The notes under the pieces are model-generated. The model did not search any database. It was given only the letters and a program-made list of their open reading frames with translations, and had not been told where the DNA came from. A DNA stretch of 64,000 nt, taken from positions 2,604,001 to 2,668,000 of the forward strand of contig NZ_CP087590.1 of assembly GCF_015594925.2 (NCBI RefSeq), given 5' to 3'. Of this stretch, positions 1 to 8,699 are shown one piece after another. The stretch is from Vibrio sp. VB16 (lineage in GTDB: Bacteria; Pseudomonadota; Gammaproteobacteria; Enterobacterales; Vibrionaceae). Within the stretch, counting starts at the first letter, position 1. Each line of letters starts with the position of its first letter. The position numbers were made by a program, and so were the translations under genes.

Positions 1-57
1 AACGTTATTACCGATACTAGACACAATACCCATACCAGTGATGACAGCGCGTTTCAT
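1..57 (-). CDS. fabB: 3-oxoacyl-ACP synthase I (N-terminus only)
   Basis: Only the first 19 codons lie in the window; the gene continues beyond base 1. The reverse strand reads MKRAVITGMGIVSSIGNNV, nearly identical to the start of E. coli FabB, the condensing enzyme that elongates acyl-ACP and is needed for unsaturated fatty acid synthesis. It is divergent from mnmC, as in E. coli. The catalytic Cys-His-His residues lie outside the window, so identification rests on the N-terminus and gene order. Confidence 0.85.
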   Translation of the reverse strand, partial: MKRAVITGMGIVSSIGNNV

Positions 58-87
58 TTTACATTCCTATAAATAATAAAATCTTTA

Positions 88-137
88 AGATTACTGCACG
101 ATGATACCCAAGTTAACCATCAAAAGTGGTCAGCTTT
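88..137 (-). promoter_or_regulatory. Probable fabB promoter with FadR-like half-site upstream
   Basis: On the minus strand TTAACT (111-116) and TAATCT (88-93) are separated by 17 bases, a good sigma-70 promoter with a start near base 81. Just upstream of the -35, at 127-133, is TGGTCAG, a half-match to the FadR box (TGGTCnGACCA). FadR is known to activate fabB in enterobacteria and vibrios from a site near the -35, so the placement makes sense. The second half of the box is degenerate. Confidence 0.4.
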
Positions 138-200
138 CCCATAAAAACGTACAATTTAGTCTACTCTACGACTAACTATAAGCCAAACAGTTCAAAAACC

Positions 201-2207
201 ATGACGTCAATTACAAACGCAACCCTCGAATGGGATGAAGCCGGGATACCTGTTTCCGAACAATTTGGTGATGTATACTTCTCTAACGTAAACGGTTTAG
301 AAGAGACACGCTACGTATTTCTAAAGCAAAATAATCTACCCAATAGATGGCATTCATATGACCAACGCCGTTTTGTTGTGGCTGAAACAGGTTTTGGCAC
401 TGGCCTGAACTTCCTAGCAGTATGGCAGTGGTTTGAGAAATATCGAGCGGAATTTCCAAATGCACCACTAAAAGAGCTCCATTTCATTAGCTTCGAGAAG
501 TTTCCCTTAGGTATTACGGATTTAGAAAAAGCACATCAAGCTTGGCCTGAGCTGGCACAATACGCAAAGCAGTTGCAAGAAGCCTATCCAATTAGTGTTC
601 CTGAATGTCATCGAATTATATTAGCTGGTGGCGCTATAACTTTAGATCTCTGGTTTGGAGACATCAAAGAATGCATGCCTCTCGTGCCAACAAATGAGTC
701 AGGTATTGTTGACGCTTGGTTTCTCGATGGTTTTGCACCCAGCAAGAACCCTGAAATGTGGAACCAAAACCTATTTGAAGGTATGGCTAAATTGGCTAGG
801 CAGGACTGTACTTGTGCAACCTTTACCGCCGCAGGCTTTGTTCGAAGGGGGCTTATAGAAGCTGGGTTCGCAATGAGAAAAGTCAAAGGCTTTGGAATCA
901 AAAGGGAGATGATTGCAGGCACATTGGCACATAAAAAACCATTTTCTAATATCCAACCTTGGTATGCGCGACCTGATCAGTCACCCATAATAGATGTCGC
1001 TATCATAGGCGGAGGTATCGCCAGCGCGGCATTGGCAGCAAGCTTATGTCAAAGGGGAGTAAACGTAACCCTGTACTGCAAAGACTCGCAACCCGCTCTC
1101 AATGCATCCGGAAACAAGCAAGGTGCACTCTATCCATTACTGAATAGCAACCATAGTGGCGCCTCACGGGTTTACGCCCCTGCATTTTTATTCGCCAGAC
1201 AGTTTTTTGATCAAGCCGCAAAGCGGTTTAATTATGATCACGACTGGTGTGGTGTCACTCACCTTGCTTGGAATGACAAAGCGAGTCAAAAACTCGACAA
1301 CATACTTTTAGGTGGCCATGTAACTGACTTAGTTGCCCCTGTTTCTGCAGAACAGATGGATCAATTGGTCGGTTTATCGACAGAATTAGCAGGTATTACC
1401 TACCCTATGGGTGGGTGGCTTTCTCCAAGTGAGCTCACTCAAAAACTTATCCAAGAGCAGATTAATAGCGGTCGACTGACTCTCATTAGTCATACCCATA
1501 TTAAAACACTGGAACAAAATCAAGATAACCACTGGACACTGCATAGCGAAAAATCGAGCTTTCAGCATGATGTTGTGGTGGTGGCAAATGGCCATGATGC
1601 TGGTCAATTTAACCAAACCTCAACCATACCCCAGTCAGCCGTAAAGGGACAAGTAAGCCACGTTCCCACAACGCCTACACTGAAACGGTTAAAAACAGTA
1701 CTGTGTTATAACGGTTATATGACACCACACAATCCCAGCGATCAATATCATTGTATCGGAGCAAGTCACGACCGTGACAATATTGACCACAACTTCGATG
1801 TTCTAGCGCAGAAAGAAAACGCCTATAAATTGGTTAGAACATTACCCAATAAAACCTGGGTGAAAGAGGTGAATATTGGCGATAATCTCGCAAAACAAGG
1901 TATTCGCAGTACGAGCCGAGACCATTTGCCTTTTGTTGGCAATGTGTGTGATTTTGAATCCGTAAAAAATGAATACGCCAATTTACTCCAGGATAAAAAT
2001 GTCGGCCCGATCACGGACTACAACAACCTCTATTGCTTCATGGCGTTAGGAGGGCGTGGGCTCTGCTCTGCTCCTTTAATGGCGGAGGTTTTGGCCTCTC
2101 AAATGTGCAATGACCCCATACCATTGCCAGTCGATTGTTTAGAAGGTATCCACCCAGCGAGAATGTGGGTTCGTAAGCTATTGAAAGGACGGCCTATCGG
2201 CCAATAA
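201..2207 (+). CDS. mnmC: Bifunctional tRNA 5-methylaminomethyl-2-thiouridine biosynthesis protein MnmC
   Basis: MnmC makes the last two steps of mnm5s2U34 in certain tRNAs. The N-terminal half (about residues 1-240, with [11 protein letters not shown]) is the SAM-dependent methyltransferase. The C-terminal half is the FAD-dependent oxidoreductase that removes the carboxymethyl group; its dinucleotide-binding GGGIAS lies near residue 268. Length is 668 residues, as in E. coli. I chose the ATG at 201 because the protein then starts [19 protein letters not shown], matching the family; a GTG at 126 would add 25 unconserved residues. No clear ribosome binding site precedes the ATG. It is transcribed alone, divergently from fabB, and ends at a strong terminator. 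Confidence 0.95.
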   Translation: MTSITNATLEWDEAGIPVSEQFGDVYFSNVNGLEETRYVFLKQNNLPNRWHSYDQRRFVVAETGFGTGLNFLAVWQWFEKYRAEFPNAPLKELHFISFEKFPLGITDLEKAHQAWPELAQYAKQLQEAYPISVPECHRIILAGGAITLDLWFGDIKECMPLVPTNESGIVDAWFLDGFAPSKNPEMWNQNLFEGMAKLARQDCTCATFTAAGFVRRGLIEAGFAMRKVKGFGIKREMIAGTLAHKKPFSNIQPWYARPDQSPIIDVAIIGGGIASAALAASLCQRGVNVTLYCKDSQPALNASGNKQGALYPLLNSNHSGASRVYAPAFLFARQFFDQAAKRFNYDHDWCGVTHLAWNDKASQKLDNILLGGHVTDLVAPVSAEQMDQLVGLSTELAGITYPMGGWLSPSELTQKLIQEQINSGRLTLISHTHIKTLEQNQDNHWTLHSEKSSFQHDVVVVANGHDAGQFNQTSTIPQSAVKGQVSHVPTTPTLKRLKTVLCYNGYMTPHNPSDQYHCIGASHDRDNIDHNFDVLAQKENAYKLVRTLPNKTWVKEVNIGDNLAKQGIRSTSRDHLPFVGNVCDFESVKNEYANLLQDKNVGPITDYNNLYCFMALGGRGLCSAPLMAEVLASQMCNDPIPLPVDCLEGIHPARMWVRKLLKGRPIGQ

Positions 2208-2250
2208 AAAACGCCTCGAAAGATCCGCAGATCTCAGAGGCGTTCTTTTA
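2206..2250. terminator. Bidirectional intrinsic terminator between mnmC and glgA
   Basis: Arms AACGCCTC (2210-2217) and GAGGCGTT (2237-2244) pair perfectly. An A-run precedes and a T-run follows, so it can stop transcripts from both convergent genes. Confidence 0.85.
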
Positions 2251-2264
2251 ATTAATACTCGACC

Positions 2265-3740
2265 CTAGTATCGAGTATTCGCATGTTCATACAACTCTTC
2301 ATACTCTGTTGCGGTAAGCTGCCAAGAAAAATCTGTCGTCATTCCATTAACCATCATTCTCTCGAAGGCAGGTTTATCATTACGATAAATAGACGCCGCC
2401 CAACGCATCGTATCTCTCAACGCGGCTGGGTAAAGATCATAAAACTTAAATCCAGTCGCATGTTCAAGATTGCCTGCCGAATAATTATGTACGGTATCTT
2501 CAAGACCGCCGGTTGATCTTACAATCGGCACTGTTCCGTATTTCATACTGTACATTTGATTAAGACCACATGGCTCATATCGTGATGGCATAACAAAGAA
2601 ATCCGCACCAGCTTCGACCAAATGCGCGAGCTTGTTGCTGTATCCAATATATGCGCCGAATTTATGAGGATATCGTTTAGCATAATCGGTTAATGCCGAC
2701 TCTTGCCAACTCTCACCAGAGCCAACAATGACAAATTGAACATCATCTTGCTCAAGCATCTCATGAATGCATTCAATAAATACATCAAGTCCTTTCTGCG
2801 TCGCAAGCCTTGAAACCACGCCATAAATAGCGACATCAGGTCTCACTTCTAAACCAAATTCTTTCTGCAGCTCTGCTTTACACAACGCTTTTCCTGACAA
2901 GTCATTGTGTGAATAGTTGTGAGGCAACAAGGTATCTGATTCTGGGTCCCATTCTTGAATATCAATCCCATTAATGATGCCACGCAGTTTGCCTTTTACT
3001 GCTTTGTGCTGAAGCGCATTCTCCAGACTGAAGCCATATTCTGCTGTCAATATTTCTTCGGCATAGGTTGGGCTTACGGTGGTTACCATATCCGCCGACA
3101 ATACGCCCGCTTTTAGGAAGTTGAGTTGGTCATAGAACTCTAAGCATTGGAAGTTAAAGTAATCCCAAGGAAGCCCTGTCAAAGGAAGATTAGACTTGTT
3201 GAATACACCTTGGTAACCGATATTGTGGATCGTCATAATAGACTTTGTTTCTGAGAAGTTACTGTAGGCGTTATACAGATCACTTTTCACATACACGTTA
3301 CACAATGCGACGTGCCAATCATTACTGTGCAAAACATCGACTTTGATATCTAACGCAAGAACGGCCTGCATAATGGCTCTAGAAAGAAATATAAAGCGTT
3401 CTGCATTATCTACATACTCACTTCCATCCCAGTCATACAATTTAGGACGGTCATAAAACTTATCGTACTCGATAAAATAAAATGAGAGATTTTCGCTGAT
3501 TTTGTGTTGTCTTATTGACGCCCACTCTTCATTCCCTTCCCCAAATGGAACGCCTAACATTTCATAAACACGTTCTGTTTGTTCGCACCTTTCTCCCATG
3601 ACTTGGGGATAATAGGGCATGATGACCGATACATTGTGTCCATTTTCCGCCATTGCATAGGGAAGCGAATACGACACATCAGCTAACCCACCGGTTTTTG
3701 CATAAGGGGCAGCTTCACTTGTAGCCCAGACTATATTCAT
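2265..3740 (-). CDS. glgA: Glycogen (starch) synthase, GT5 family
   Basis: This enzyme transfers glucose from ADP-glucose to the non-reducing end of a growing alpha-1,4-glucan. The N-terminal KTGGLADV (residues 15-22) is the ADP-glucose binding signature of bacterial GlgA. The C-terminal half contains PSRYEPCGLNQMYSMKYG and STGGLEDTV, the conserved GT-B acceptor/donor loop. Its 491 residues slightly exceed the usual 475-485. It stands alone: no glgC, glgB, glgP or glgX lies beside it. It is convergent with mnmC and 210 bases downstream of yfcL, with a terminator-like hairpin between, so it probably has its own promoter. Confidence 0.93.
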   Translation of the reverse strand: MNIVWATSEAAPYAKTGGLADVSYSLPYAMAENGHNVSVIMPYYPQVMGERCEQTERVYEMLGVPFGEGNEEWASIRQHKISENLSFYFIEYDKFYDRPKLYDWDGSEYVDNAERFIFLSRAIMQAVLALDIKVDVLHSNDWHVALCNVYVKSDLYNAYSNFSETKSIMTIHNIGYQGVFNKSNLPLTGLPWDYFNFQCLEFYDQLNFLKAGVLSADMVTTVSPTYAEEILTAEYGFSLENALQHKAVKGKLRGIINGIDIQEWDPESDTLLPHNYSHNDLSGKALCKAELQKEFGLEVRPDVAIYGVVSRLATQKGLDVFIECIHEMLEQDDVQFVIVGSGESWQESALTDYAKRYPHKFGAYIGYSNKLAHLVEAGADFFVMPSRYEPCGLNQMYSMKYGTVPIVRSTGGLEDTVHNYSAGNLEHATGFKFYDLYPAALRDTMRWAASIYRNDKPAFERMMVNGMTTDFSWQLTATEYEELYEHANTRY

Positions 3741-3915
3741 TATCTATTACCTCAAAGACTAAATATGCGTTGAGTAAAGCGGTTCAATTCGAACAACAAA
3801 GAGTTTGTAAACCCAAACACAATAATATACTCACCAAATAGTCTTTTGTAACATAAAGATTTTACCGACTCCACTGCGAGCCCGCCAAAATAGAAAAGAG
3901 TTATATTTACTTATG

Positions 3916-3942
3916 AAAACCTTGAATTTCGTTAGGTTTTTT
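3916..3942. terminator. Weak hairpin after yfcL
   Basis: AAACCT and AGGTTT flank a ten-base loop, with T residues on either side in both strands. It sits 9 bases past the yfcL stop. The stem is short, so termination would be partial. Confidence 0.45.
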
Positions 3943-3950
3943 GCCAACAA

Positions 3951-4211
3951 TTATGCTTTTATAAGTGCAGCCCATAGATCGGCCACTATCGTTCGATCGG
4001 CGGGTGTTAACTCTGAACGCGCATCTTCCAGGCTTTGATCCACCTTCTTTTTAAATGACTCAACGTCCTCGATACCTTCTGCTTCGCAGTCCGCTGCAGA
4101 AAGAGAGATATGCCCTCTTAGATAACCGCCTGCAAACAGTTCATCATCCGATGCACTCTCTACCGATGCGTCAATCATTTCTAACCATTTTTCTTCATGT
4201 TCAATAATCAT
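3951..4211 (-). CDS. yfcL: YfcL family protein (function unknown)
   Basis: Small acidic protein of 86 residues. The segment SASDDELFAGGYLRGH, and the C-terminal LTPADRTIVADLW, match E. coli YfcL closely. No signal peptide, membrane segment or catalytic motif is visible, so it is probably cytoplasmic. It lies downstream of epmC in the same order as in E. coli, which suggests co-transcription, but the family has no established role that I know of. Confidence 0.85.
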   Translation of the reverse strand: MIIEHEEKWLEMIDASVESASDDELFAGGYLRGHISLSAADCEAEGIEDVESFKKKVDQSLEDARSELTPADRTIVADLWAALIKA

Positions 4212-4227
4212 TAATATTCTCTATATT

Positions 4228-4260
4228 TCACTTTAAACACTATGTCACTTTAAACATTAT
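4228..4260. repeat. Short tandem duplication between epmC and yfcL
   Basis: TCACTTTAAACACTATG (4228-4244) is followed directly by TCACTTTAAACATTAT (4245-4260). The second copy overlaps the epmC stop codon. It looks like a local slippage duplication that lengthened the spacer. Confidence 0.7.
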
Positions 4261-4787
4261 TTTACTTCAAACTGATGTATTTCTAGTTCTGGCGTATGGT
4301 AAAAATCACGTAATGCTTCCGAAAGCAATTGTACTCTATATGGAATCCCTTTCTCTAAAATGTCTTTTACCTGTTGATGTACGATATTCATAAATGCCAA
4401 TCTATCCGGTTCCACATCACCTTGCAGGTTGTCACAGCTGACATTAAATGGGAACCCAGCACTTACTGCCAAAATCCACTCGTAAGCTTGCGGCCTCACC
4501 TCTACTTTCTCAAATTCAGCCTGTACTTCTGCCGTCCGCCCATCAGGTTCATACCAATAACCGAAATCTTCAAGTAATCGACGCTCCGACCCAGCGACAC
4601 ACCAATGGGCAACTTCGTGTAGTGCAGAGGCATAAAAACCACGCGCAAAAACGATTCGATGAAATGGTACTTTTTTGTCTGCGGGCAGATAGACAGGTTC
4701 ATCCCCACCAAGCTCAAGTTTGGTGTTGAACGCTTGGTAAAAAGTTTGATTGAATAGGGTGACTAAATCTTGATAATGATGCTGCAT
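4257..4787 (-). CDS. epmC: Elongation factor P hydroxylase
   Basis: EpmC (YfcM) hydroxylates the beta-lysylated lysine of elongation factor P, the last step of EF-P modification. The protein has 176 residues and contains HEVAH at residues 57-61, the metal-binding HExxH-like motif of this family. The flanking sequence (FARGFYASALHEVAHWCVAG) is typical. It lies between aroC and yfcL. From memory, E. coli has yfcA and mepA between epmC and aroC; neither is here. The partner genes epmA, epmB and efp are not in the window. Confidence 0.92.
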   Translation of the reverse strand: MQHHYQDLVTLFNQTFYQAFNTKLELGGDEPVYLPADKKVPFHRIVFARGFYASALHEVAHWCVAGSERRLLEDFGYWYEPDGRTAEVQAEFEKVEVRPQAYEWILAVSAGFPFNVSCDNLQGDVEPDRLAFMNIVHQQVKDILEKGIPYRVQLLSEALRDFYHTPELEIHQFEVK

Positions 4788-4844
4788 GATAATGACAATT
4801 CTGGTTATAAAAAGAGGCCACCCAAATGGGTGGCGACATTAAGG

Positions 4845-5930
4845 TTAAATCTTTGGCGTTTCTGTTGTCACACCAAAGTTTTGTCCACGGTGGCGCAATA
4901 AATGATCCATTAATACTATCGCCAACATTGCTTCGGCAATGGGTACTGCTCGAATTCCGACACACGGGTCATGACGACCTTTTGTGATAAGTTGTGTTGA
5001 CTCACCCGTTCTCGTAATGGTTTCCCCCGGAACGGTAATACTAGACGTCGGCTTAAGCGCTATATTAGCGACGATATCTTGCCCTGTAGAAATGCCACCC
5101 AGTATGCCACCAGCATGATTGGTCTTGAACCCGTTTGGCGTCAGTGGGTCTCTATGCTGACTTCCTTTTTGACGAACGACATCAAAGCCATCACCAATTT
5201 CAACACCTTTTACGGCATTAATACTCATTAGACAATGTGCAATGTCGGCGTCTAGTCGATCAAAAATAGGCTCACCTAAACCAACAGGAACATTGGTGGC
5301 AACAACCTGAAGCTTCGCTCCAATCGAATCGCCTTGCTTTTTAAGGTCACGGATCAATTGGTCTAAATCGTCTACTTTATCTACATCAGGGCAGAAAAAA
5401 GCATTATTTTCTATCTCGTCCCAATCAACTTTATCTATTGACACATCGCCCATTTGAGACAAATAAGCACGGACTTCTACACCAAATTCTTTTTGAAGAT
5501 ATTTTTTTGCAATTGCACCCGCCGCCACTCGCATTGCTGTTTCACGTGCAGACGAACGGCCACCACCACGATAATCACGAACCCCATATTTTTGATGGTA
5601 GGTGTAATCCGCATGTCCAGGGCGGAATTTATCTTTTATTTCAGAGTAATCTTTTGAACGCTGATCGGTATTTTCTATCAACAGTCCAATTGACGTCCCT
5701 GTGGATTGACCTTCAAACACACCAGAAAGTATTTTCACTTCATCTGGTTCACGACGTGCCGTTGTGTACTTAGAGGTCCCAGGTCTACGGCGGTCCAAAT
5801 CCTTTTGTAAATCAGCCTCGGTTATCTCAAGTCCAGGAGGGCATCCATCAACAATACAGCCTAACGCTATACCGTGACTCTCTCCAAATGTGGTGACTCG
5901 AAAGTGCTGACCAATACTATTTCCTGCCAT
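4845..5930 (-). CDS. aroC: Chorismate synthase
   Basis: AroC converts EPSP to chorismate, the branch point to aromatic amino acids, folate and quinones, using reduced FMN. Three family signatures are visible: GESHG near the N-terminus (residues 16-20), [17 protein letters not shown] in the middle and [13 protein letters not shown] near residue 275. Length is 361 residues, as usual. It lies downstream of prmB, but a strong terminator separates them, so aroC must be transcribed from the 5931-6064 interval, together with or separately from epmC-yfcL. Confidence 0.97.
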   Translation of the reverse strand: MAGNSIGQHFRVTTFGESHGIALGCIVDGCPPGLEITEADLQKDLDRRRPGTSKYTTARREPDEVKILSGVFEGQSTGTSIGLLIENTDQRSKDYSEIKDKFRPGHADYTYHQKYGVRDYRGGGRSSARETAMRVAAGAIAKKYLQKEFGVEVRAYLSQMGDVSIDKVDWDEIENNAFFCPDVDKVDDLDQLIRDLKKQGDSIGAKLQVVATNVPVGLGEPIFDRLDADIAHCLMSINAVKGVEIGDGFDVVRQKGSQHRDPLTPNGFKTNHAGGILGGISTGQDIVANIALKPTSSITVPGETITRTGESTQLITKGRHDPCVGIRAVPIAEAMLAIVLMDHLLRHRGQNFGVTTETPKI

Positions 5931-6064
5931 AATATCCTCACAATTCTTAACTCAATGTTTTGGCTAATTTACCCATCTAGTTAGACTGATATTTGCTGTT
6001 GAGTACTTATTCTTCATACTTTCATGTTCGCTTGATACGCAGTAGATGTAAACCCTTTAGACAG

Positions 6065-6094
6065 AAAAAACGCCAGTAGAGACTGGCGTTTTTA
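6065..6094 (-). terminator. Intrinsic terminator of prmB
   Basis: AACGCCAGT/ACTGGCGTT pair around a short GAG-type loop, with A and T runs on both sides. It lies 16 bases past the prmB stop. Confidence 0.85.
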
Positions 6095-6109
6095 GAATTG
6101 AATGGCGGT

Positions 6110-7045
6110 TTAGTCTTTATAGAGAGAAAATTCGTCTGCGCATTCTACCAGTTGTTCACGGGTCAACGTAAAGACACCGTGTCCACCATTTGCAAATTCA
6201 ATCCAAGTGAAAGGGAGCTCAGGGTATTGTTCCATCATGTGAACCATTGAGTTGCCAACTTCACAAACCAAAACTCCATTTTCATTTAAGTAATCGGGTG
6301 CATTGGCCAAAATTCTGCGTACCAATTTCAGGCCATCGGTACCCGCCGCTAAACCCAATTCAGGCTCATGAGTGAACTCATCCGGTAAACTATTCATGTC
6401 TTCCGCGTCTACATAGGGTGGATTAGACACGATCAAATCGTATTTATCTAAGTCCGGCAGGTCACGGAACAGGTCTGAACGAATTGGGAACACTTGTTGC
6501 TCCATACCGTGCTCTTGAATATTTTTCTCAGCAACCTCTAGAGCATCAGCGGAGATATCAATAGCATCGATTTCAGCATCAGGAAATGCATAGCCGCAAG
6601 CAATAGCAATACAGCCACTGCCCGTACATAAATCCATAATTCTATGAGGCTGATCTAACAGCCACGGCTGGAATTCAGATTCTATCAATTCACCAATTGG
6701 AGAACGAGGAACAAGCACACGCTCATCAACATAAAACTCCAAGCCACAAAAATACGCTTTGTTGGTTAAGTAAGCCGTTGGGGTACGATCATTAATACGT
6801 TTTACTACACGATTAACAATACGACTACGCTCGGTTGAAGTGAGTCTGGAATTTAGAATATGTGGTGGCACATCGATAGGAAGATAGAGTGTTGGTAGGA
6901 TTAGTTGAATCGCTTCATCCCATGAGTTATCGGTACCGTGACCATAAAAAATCCCGGCAGCATTGAAACGGCTTACTGTCCAACGAAGCATGTCTTGAAG
7001 GGTATACAGCTCTGATACCACTTCCTCCACAAAAATCTTATCCAA
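6110..7045 (-). CDS. prmB: 50S ribosomal protein L3 glutamine methyltransferase, TTG start
   Basis: PrmB methylates the side-chain amide of a glutamine of ribosomal protein L3 during ribosome assembly. The class I methyltransferase fold shows [11 protein letters not shown] (138-148) for SAM binding and the catalytic NPPY (208-211) that grips glutamine. An upstream ATG at 7096 would add 17 unconserved residues. The likely start is TTG at 7045: it is preceded by GGAGG five bases away and gives 311 residues beginning [13 protein letters not shown], as in E. coli PrmB. It is divergent from smrB and upstream of aroC, the conserved neighbourhood. Confidence 0.93.
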   Translation of the reverse strand: MDKIFVEEVVSELYTLQDMLRWTVSRFNAAGIFYGHGTDNSWDEAIQLILPTLYLPIDVPPHILNSRLTSTERSRIVNRVVKRINDRTPTAYLTNKAYFCGLEFYVDERVLVPRSPIGELIESEFQPWLLDQPHRIMDLCTGSGCIAIACGYAFPDAEIDAIDISADALEVAEKNIQEHGMEQQVFPIRSDLFRDLPDLDKYDLIVSNPPYVDAEDMNSLPDEFTHEPELGLAAGTDGLKLVRRILANAPDYLNENGVLVCEVGNSMVHMMEQYPELPFTWIEFANGGHGVFTLTREQLVECADEFSLYKD

Positions 7046-7298
7046 AATTACCTCCAAATTATCCCCATTAAAATTAGTGTCACACATAAACAACACTCTA
7101 TTTGTTCTTAGGGGTCTCAGCGGCCAATTATATCTGTGCCGTAACGTAAAGCTACTCTAATCTTTCACAGAGAAATAATGCCTTGTTTTTTTATAAGGCT
7201 GTAGCACAAAAAATAATTGAAAATGAAACCAATAAATCCGTTATGTGAATGCATGGTTTAACGCTACAATACCGCTATTGTCCATCAATCCAAATATT

Positions 7299-7829
7299 AT
7301 GAGTAACAAAGACGAAAGCGATAACGATGACTTCTCCCTTTTTCAAAATGAAGTAAAGGGCATCAAGAAGTTGGCACAAGATACCGTACTTCAAAAACCA
7401 AACAGAGAAACAAAACAGAAAGAGTCCAAGCGCTCTTTTAGAGACGCCAAAGACAACGAGTTTTTCTTTTCTGATGAATTTGTCCCACACTTGGAAGACG
7501 ACGGGCCAACGCGCTATGCGCGCAATGATGTTTCAAAATATGAAGTAAAACGGTTACGCCGCGGAGTCTATGTGCCTGATGTCTATTTAGATATGCATGG
7601 AATGACGCAACAAGAAGCCAAAGCAGAGCTCGGTGCAATGATAGCGTACTGCATTAAAGAGAGCGTACACTGCGCTTGCGTGATGCATGGCATAGGCAAG
7701 CACATCCTTAAGCAGAAAGCCCCAATTTGGTTGGCACAACATCCTGATGTAATGGCATTCCACCAAGCACCTCTAGAGTTTGGTGGCAATGGTGCCCTAT
7801 TAATTCTTCTCAGCATTCCTGAAAGATAA
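7299..7829 (+). CDS. smrB: Endonuclease SmrB, ribosome rescue factor
   Basis: SmrB is the Smr-domain nuclease that cuts mRNA between collided ribosomes so that stalled ribosomes can be rescued. The ATG at 7299 gives 176 residues, near the 183 of E. coli. An N-terminal helical extension (about 1-60) is followed by the Smr domain: DMH at 98-100 occupies the place of the usual DLH catalytic motif, and HGIGKH is at 130-135. The leucine to methionine change is conservative. It is divergent from prmB as in E. coli, and its stop codon lies inside the terminator stem. Confidence 0.92.
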   Translation: MSNKDESDNDDFSLFQNEVKGIKKLAQDTVLQKPNRETKQKESKRSFRDAKDNEFFFSDEFVPHLEDDGPTRYARNDVSKYEVKRLRRGVYVPDVYLDMHGMTQQEAKAELGAMIAYCIKESVHCACVMHGIGKHILKQKAPIWLAQHPDVMAFHQAPLEFGGNGALLILLSIPER

Positions 7830-7851
7830 ACTGATCTTAGTTTATCTTTTT
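7825..7851 (+). terminator. smrB terminator overlapping its stop codon
   Basis: GATAAACT (7825-7832) and AGTTTATC (7839-7846) pair perfectly over a six-base loop, followed by TTTTTC. The smrB TAA (7827-7829) is inside the left arm. A second stem, AAGGGTGAA/TTCACCCTT around 7889-7917 with TTTT on the + side, lies in the end of sixA and may back it up. Confidence 0.8.
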
Positions 7852-7885
7852 CTTAATCAACGAGACTTTAATCAACCCGTATTTC

Positions 7886-8350
7886 TTAAGGGTGAATATG
7901 CCAGAGCAGTTCACCCTTTTGATTCTGAGGGTCAAAATCCACACAAACTAAGCCTGATGTTGGGAACATTGGCGGAACCAAATCTGTAACAAATTCTGCG
8001 GTTAAATACCCCACCAAAGGAAGATGAGACACCATTAATATGGACTCTAATTTCTTGACCTGTGCTACCGCAGCAACATATGACGACGCTTCTTCAGAAT
8101 CACCATAGGGTGTGATTTCCTCATAGGTTTGAATCTCTTTTGCAGAAAATAGTGATGAGATTGTTTCCCAAGTTTGCTGCGCTCTTATGTAGGGGCTAAC
8201 CAACACCAAATCAAAATCCTCAAACCCTTGTTTTTTACATGCTATAGCCACAGCGGTAGATTGAGAACGGCCATGATTTGTTAGCTCTCGTTCTGCATCA
8301 CTTGCAGCATAGTGTTCAGCTTCACCATGGCGCATTATGAATACTTTCAT
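7886..8350 (-). CDS. sixA: Phosphohistidine phosphatase SixA
   Basis: SixA removes phosphate from phosphohistidine proteins; in E. coli its clearest target is the nitrogen phosphotransferase system. The histidine phosphatase motif RHG is at residues 7-9 (MKVFIMRHGEAEH) and the second catalytic histidine is H109 in VSHLPLVGYL. I chose the ATG at 8350 (154 residues), with AAGGA eight bases before it, because a start at 8386 would precede the conserved MKVFIMRHG by 12 unconserved residues. It is convergent with smrB and divergent from the peptidase gene. Confidence 0.93.
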   Translation of the reverse strand: MKVFIMRHGEAEHYAASDAERELTNHGRSQSTAVAIACKKQGFEDFDLVLVSPYIRAQQTWETISSLFSAKEIQTYEEITPYGDSEEASSYVAAVAQVKKLESILMVSHLPLVGYLTAEFVTDLVPPMFPTSGLVCVDFDPQNQKGELLWHIHP

Positions 8351-8699
8351 TTTCTGGTCCTTTATTGCAGTTTCGTCTAGGCTCAAGAGTGTTGTTATTT
8401 AAACGTAATGGTTAATTTTCTTGAATAGGATGATTAACGCAAACCCAAATCAGAACAACAGTCTACTGTTTAGCAAAGCAAATTATTATAAATATATCAA
8501 TTACCTTGCACAAAAAGTCTGGCATTATAGTTGAAGCAAATCAAAATTAAGTGAGAAGTGTGAAAAAAGACCGTTTTTCGTACTTCTCTTCTAGAATAGC
8601 TTGCACCATTGCAAATAAACAACAAATTGTAAGTGCGACGTTTGCACCTATTCATATCCACACCATAATTAACCTACACGCTCTACTTGGAGACCGCTT
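8351..8699. other. Intergenic region between divergent sixA and the insulinase-family gene
   Basis: About 350 AT-rich bases that should hold both promoters. I see no convincing operator, small ORF or terminator. A short TTGCA-CCAT-TGCAA palindrome at about 8602-8615 is the only symmetry. Confidence 0.5.

Noticed and set aside
7046..7096. ATG start for prmB
   Set aside because: The added 17 residues are not conserved and cover the ribosome binding site of the TTG start.
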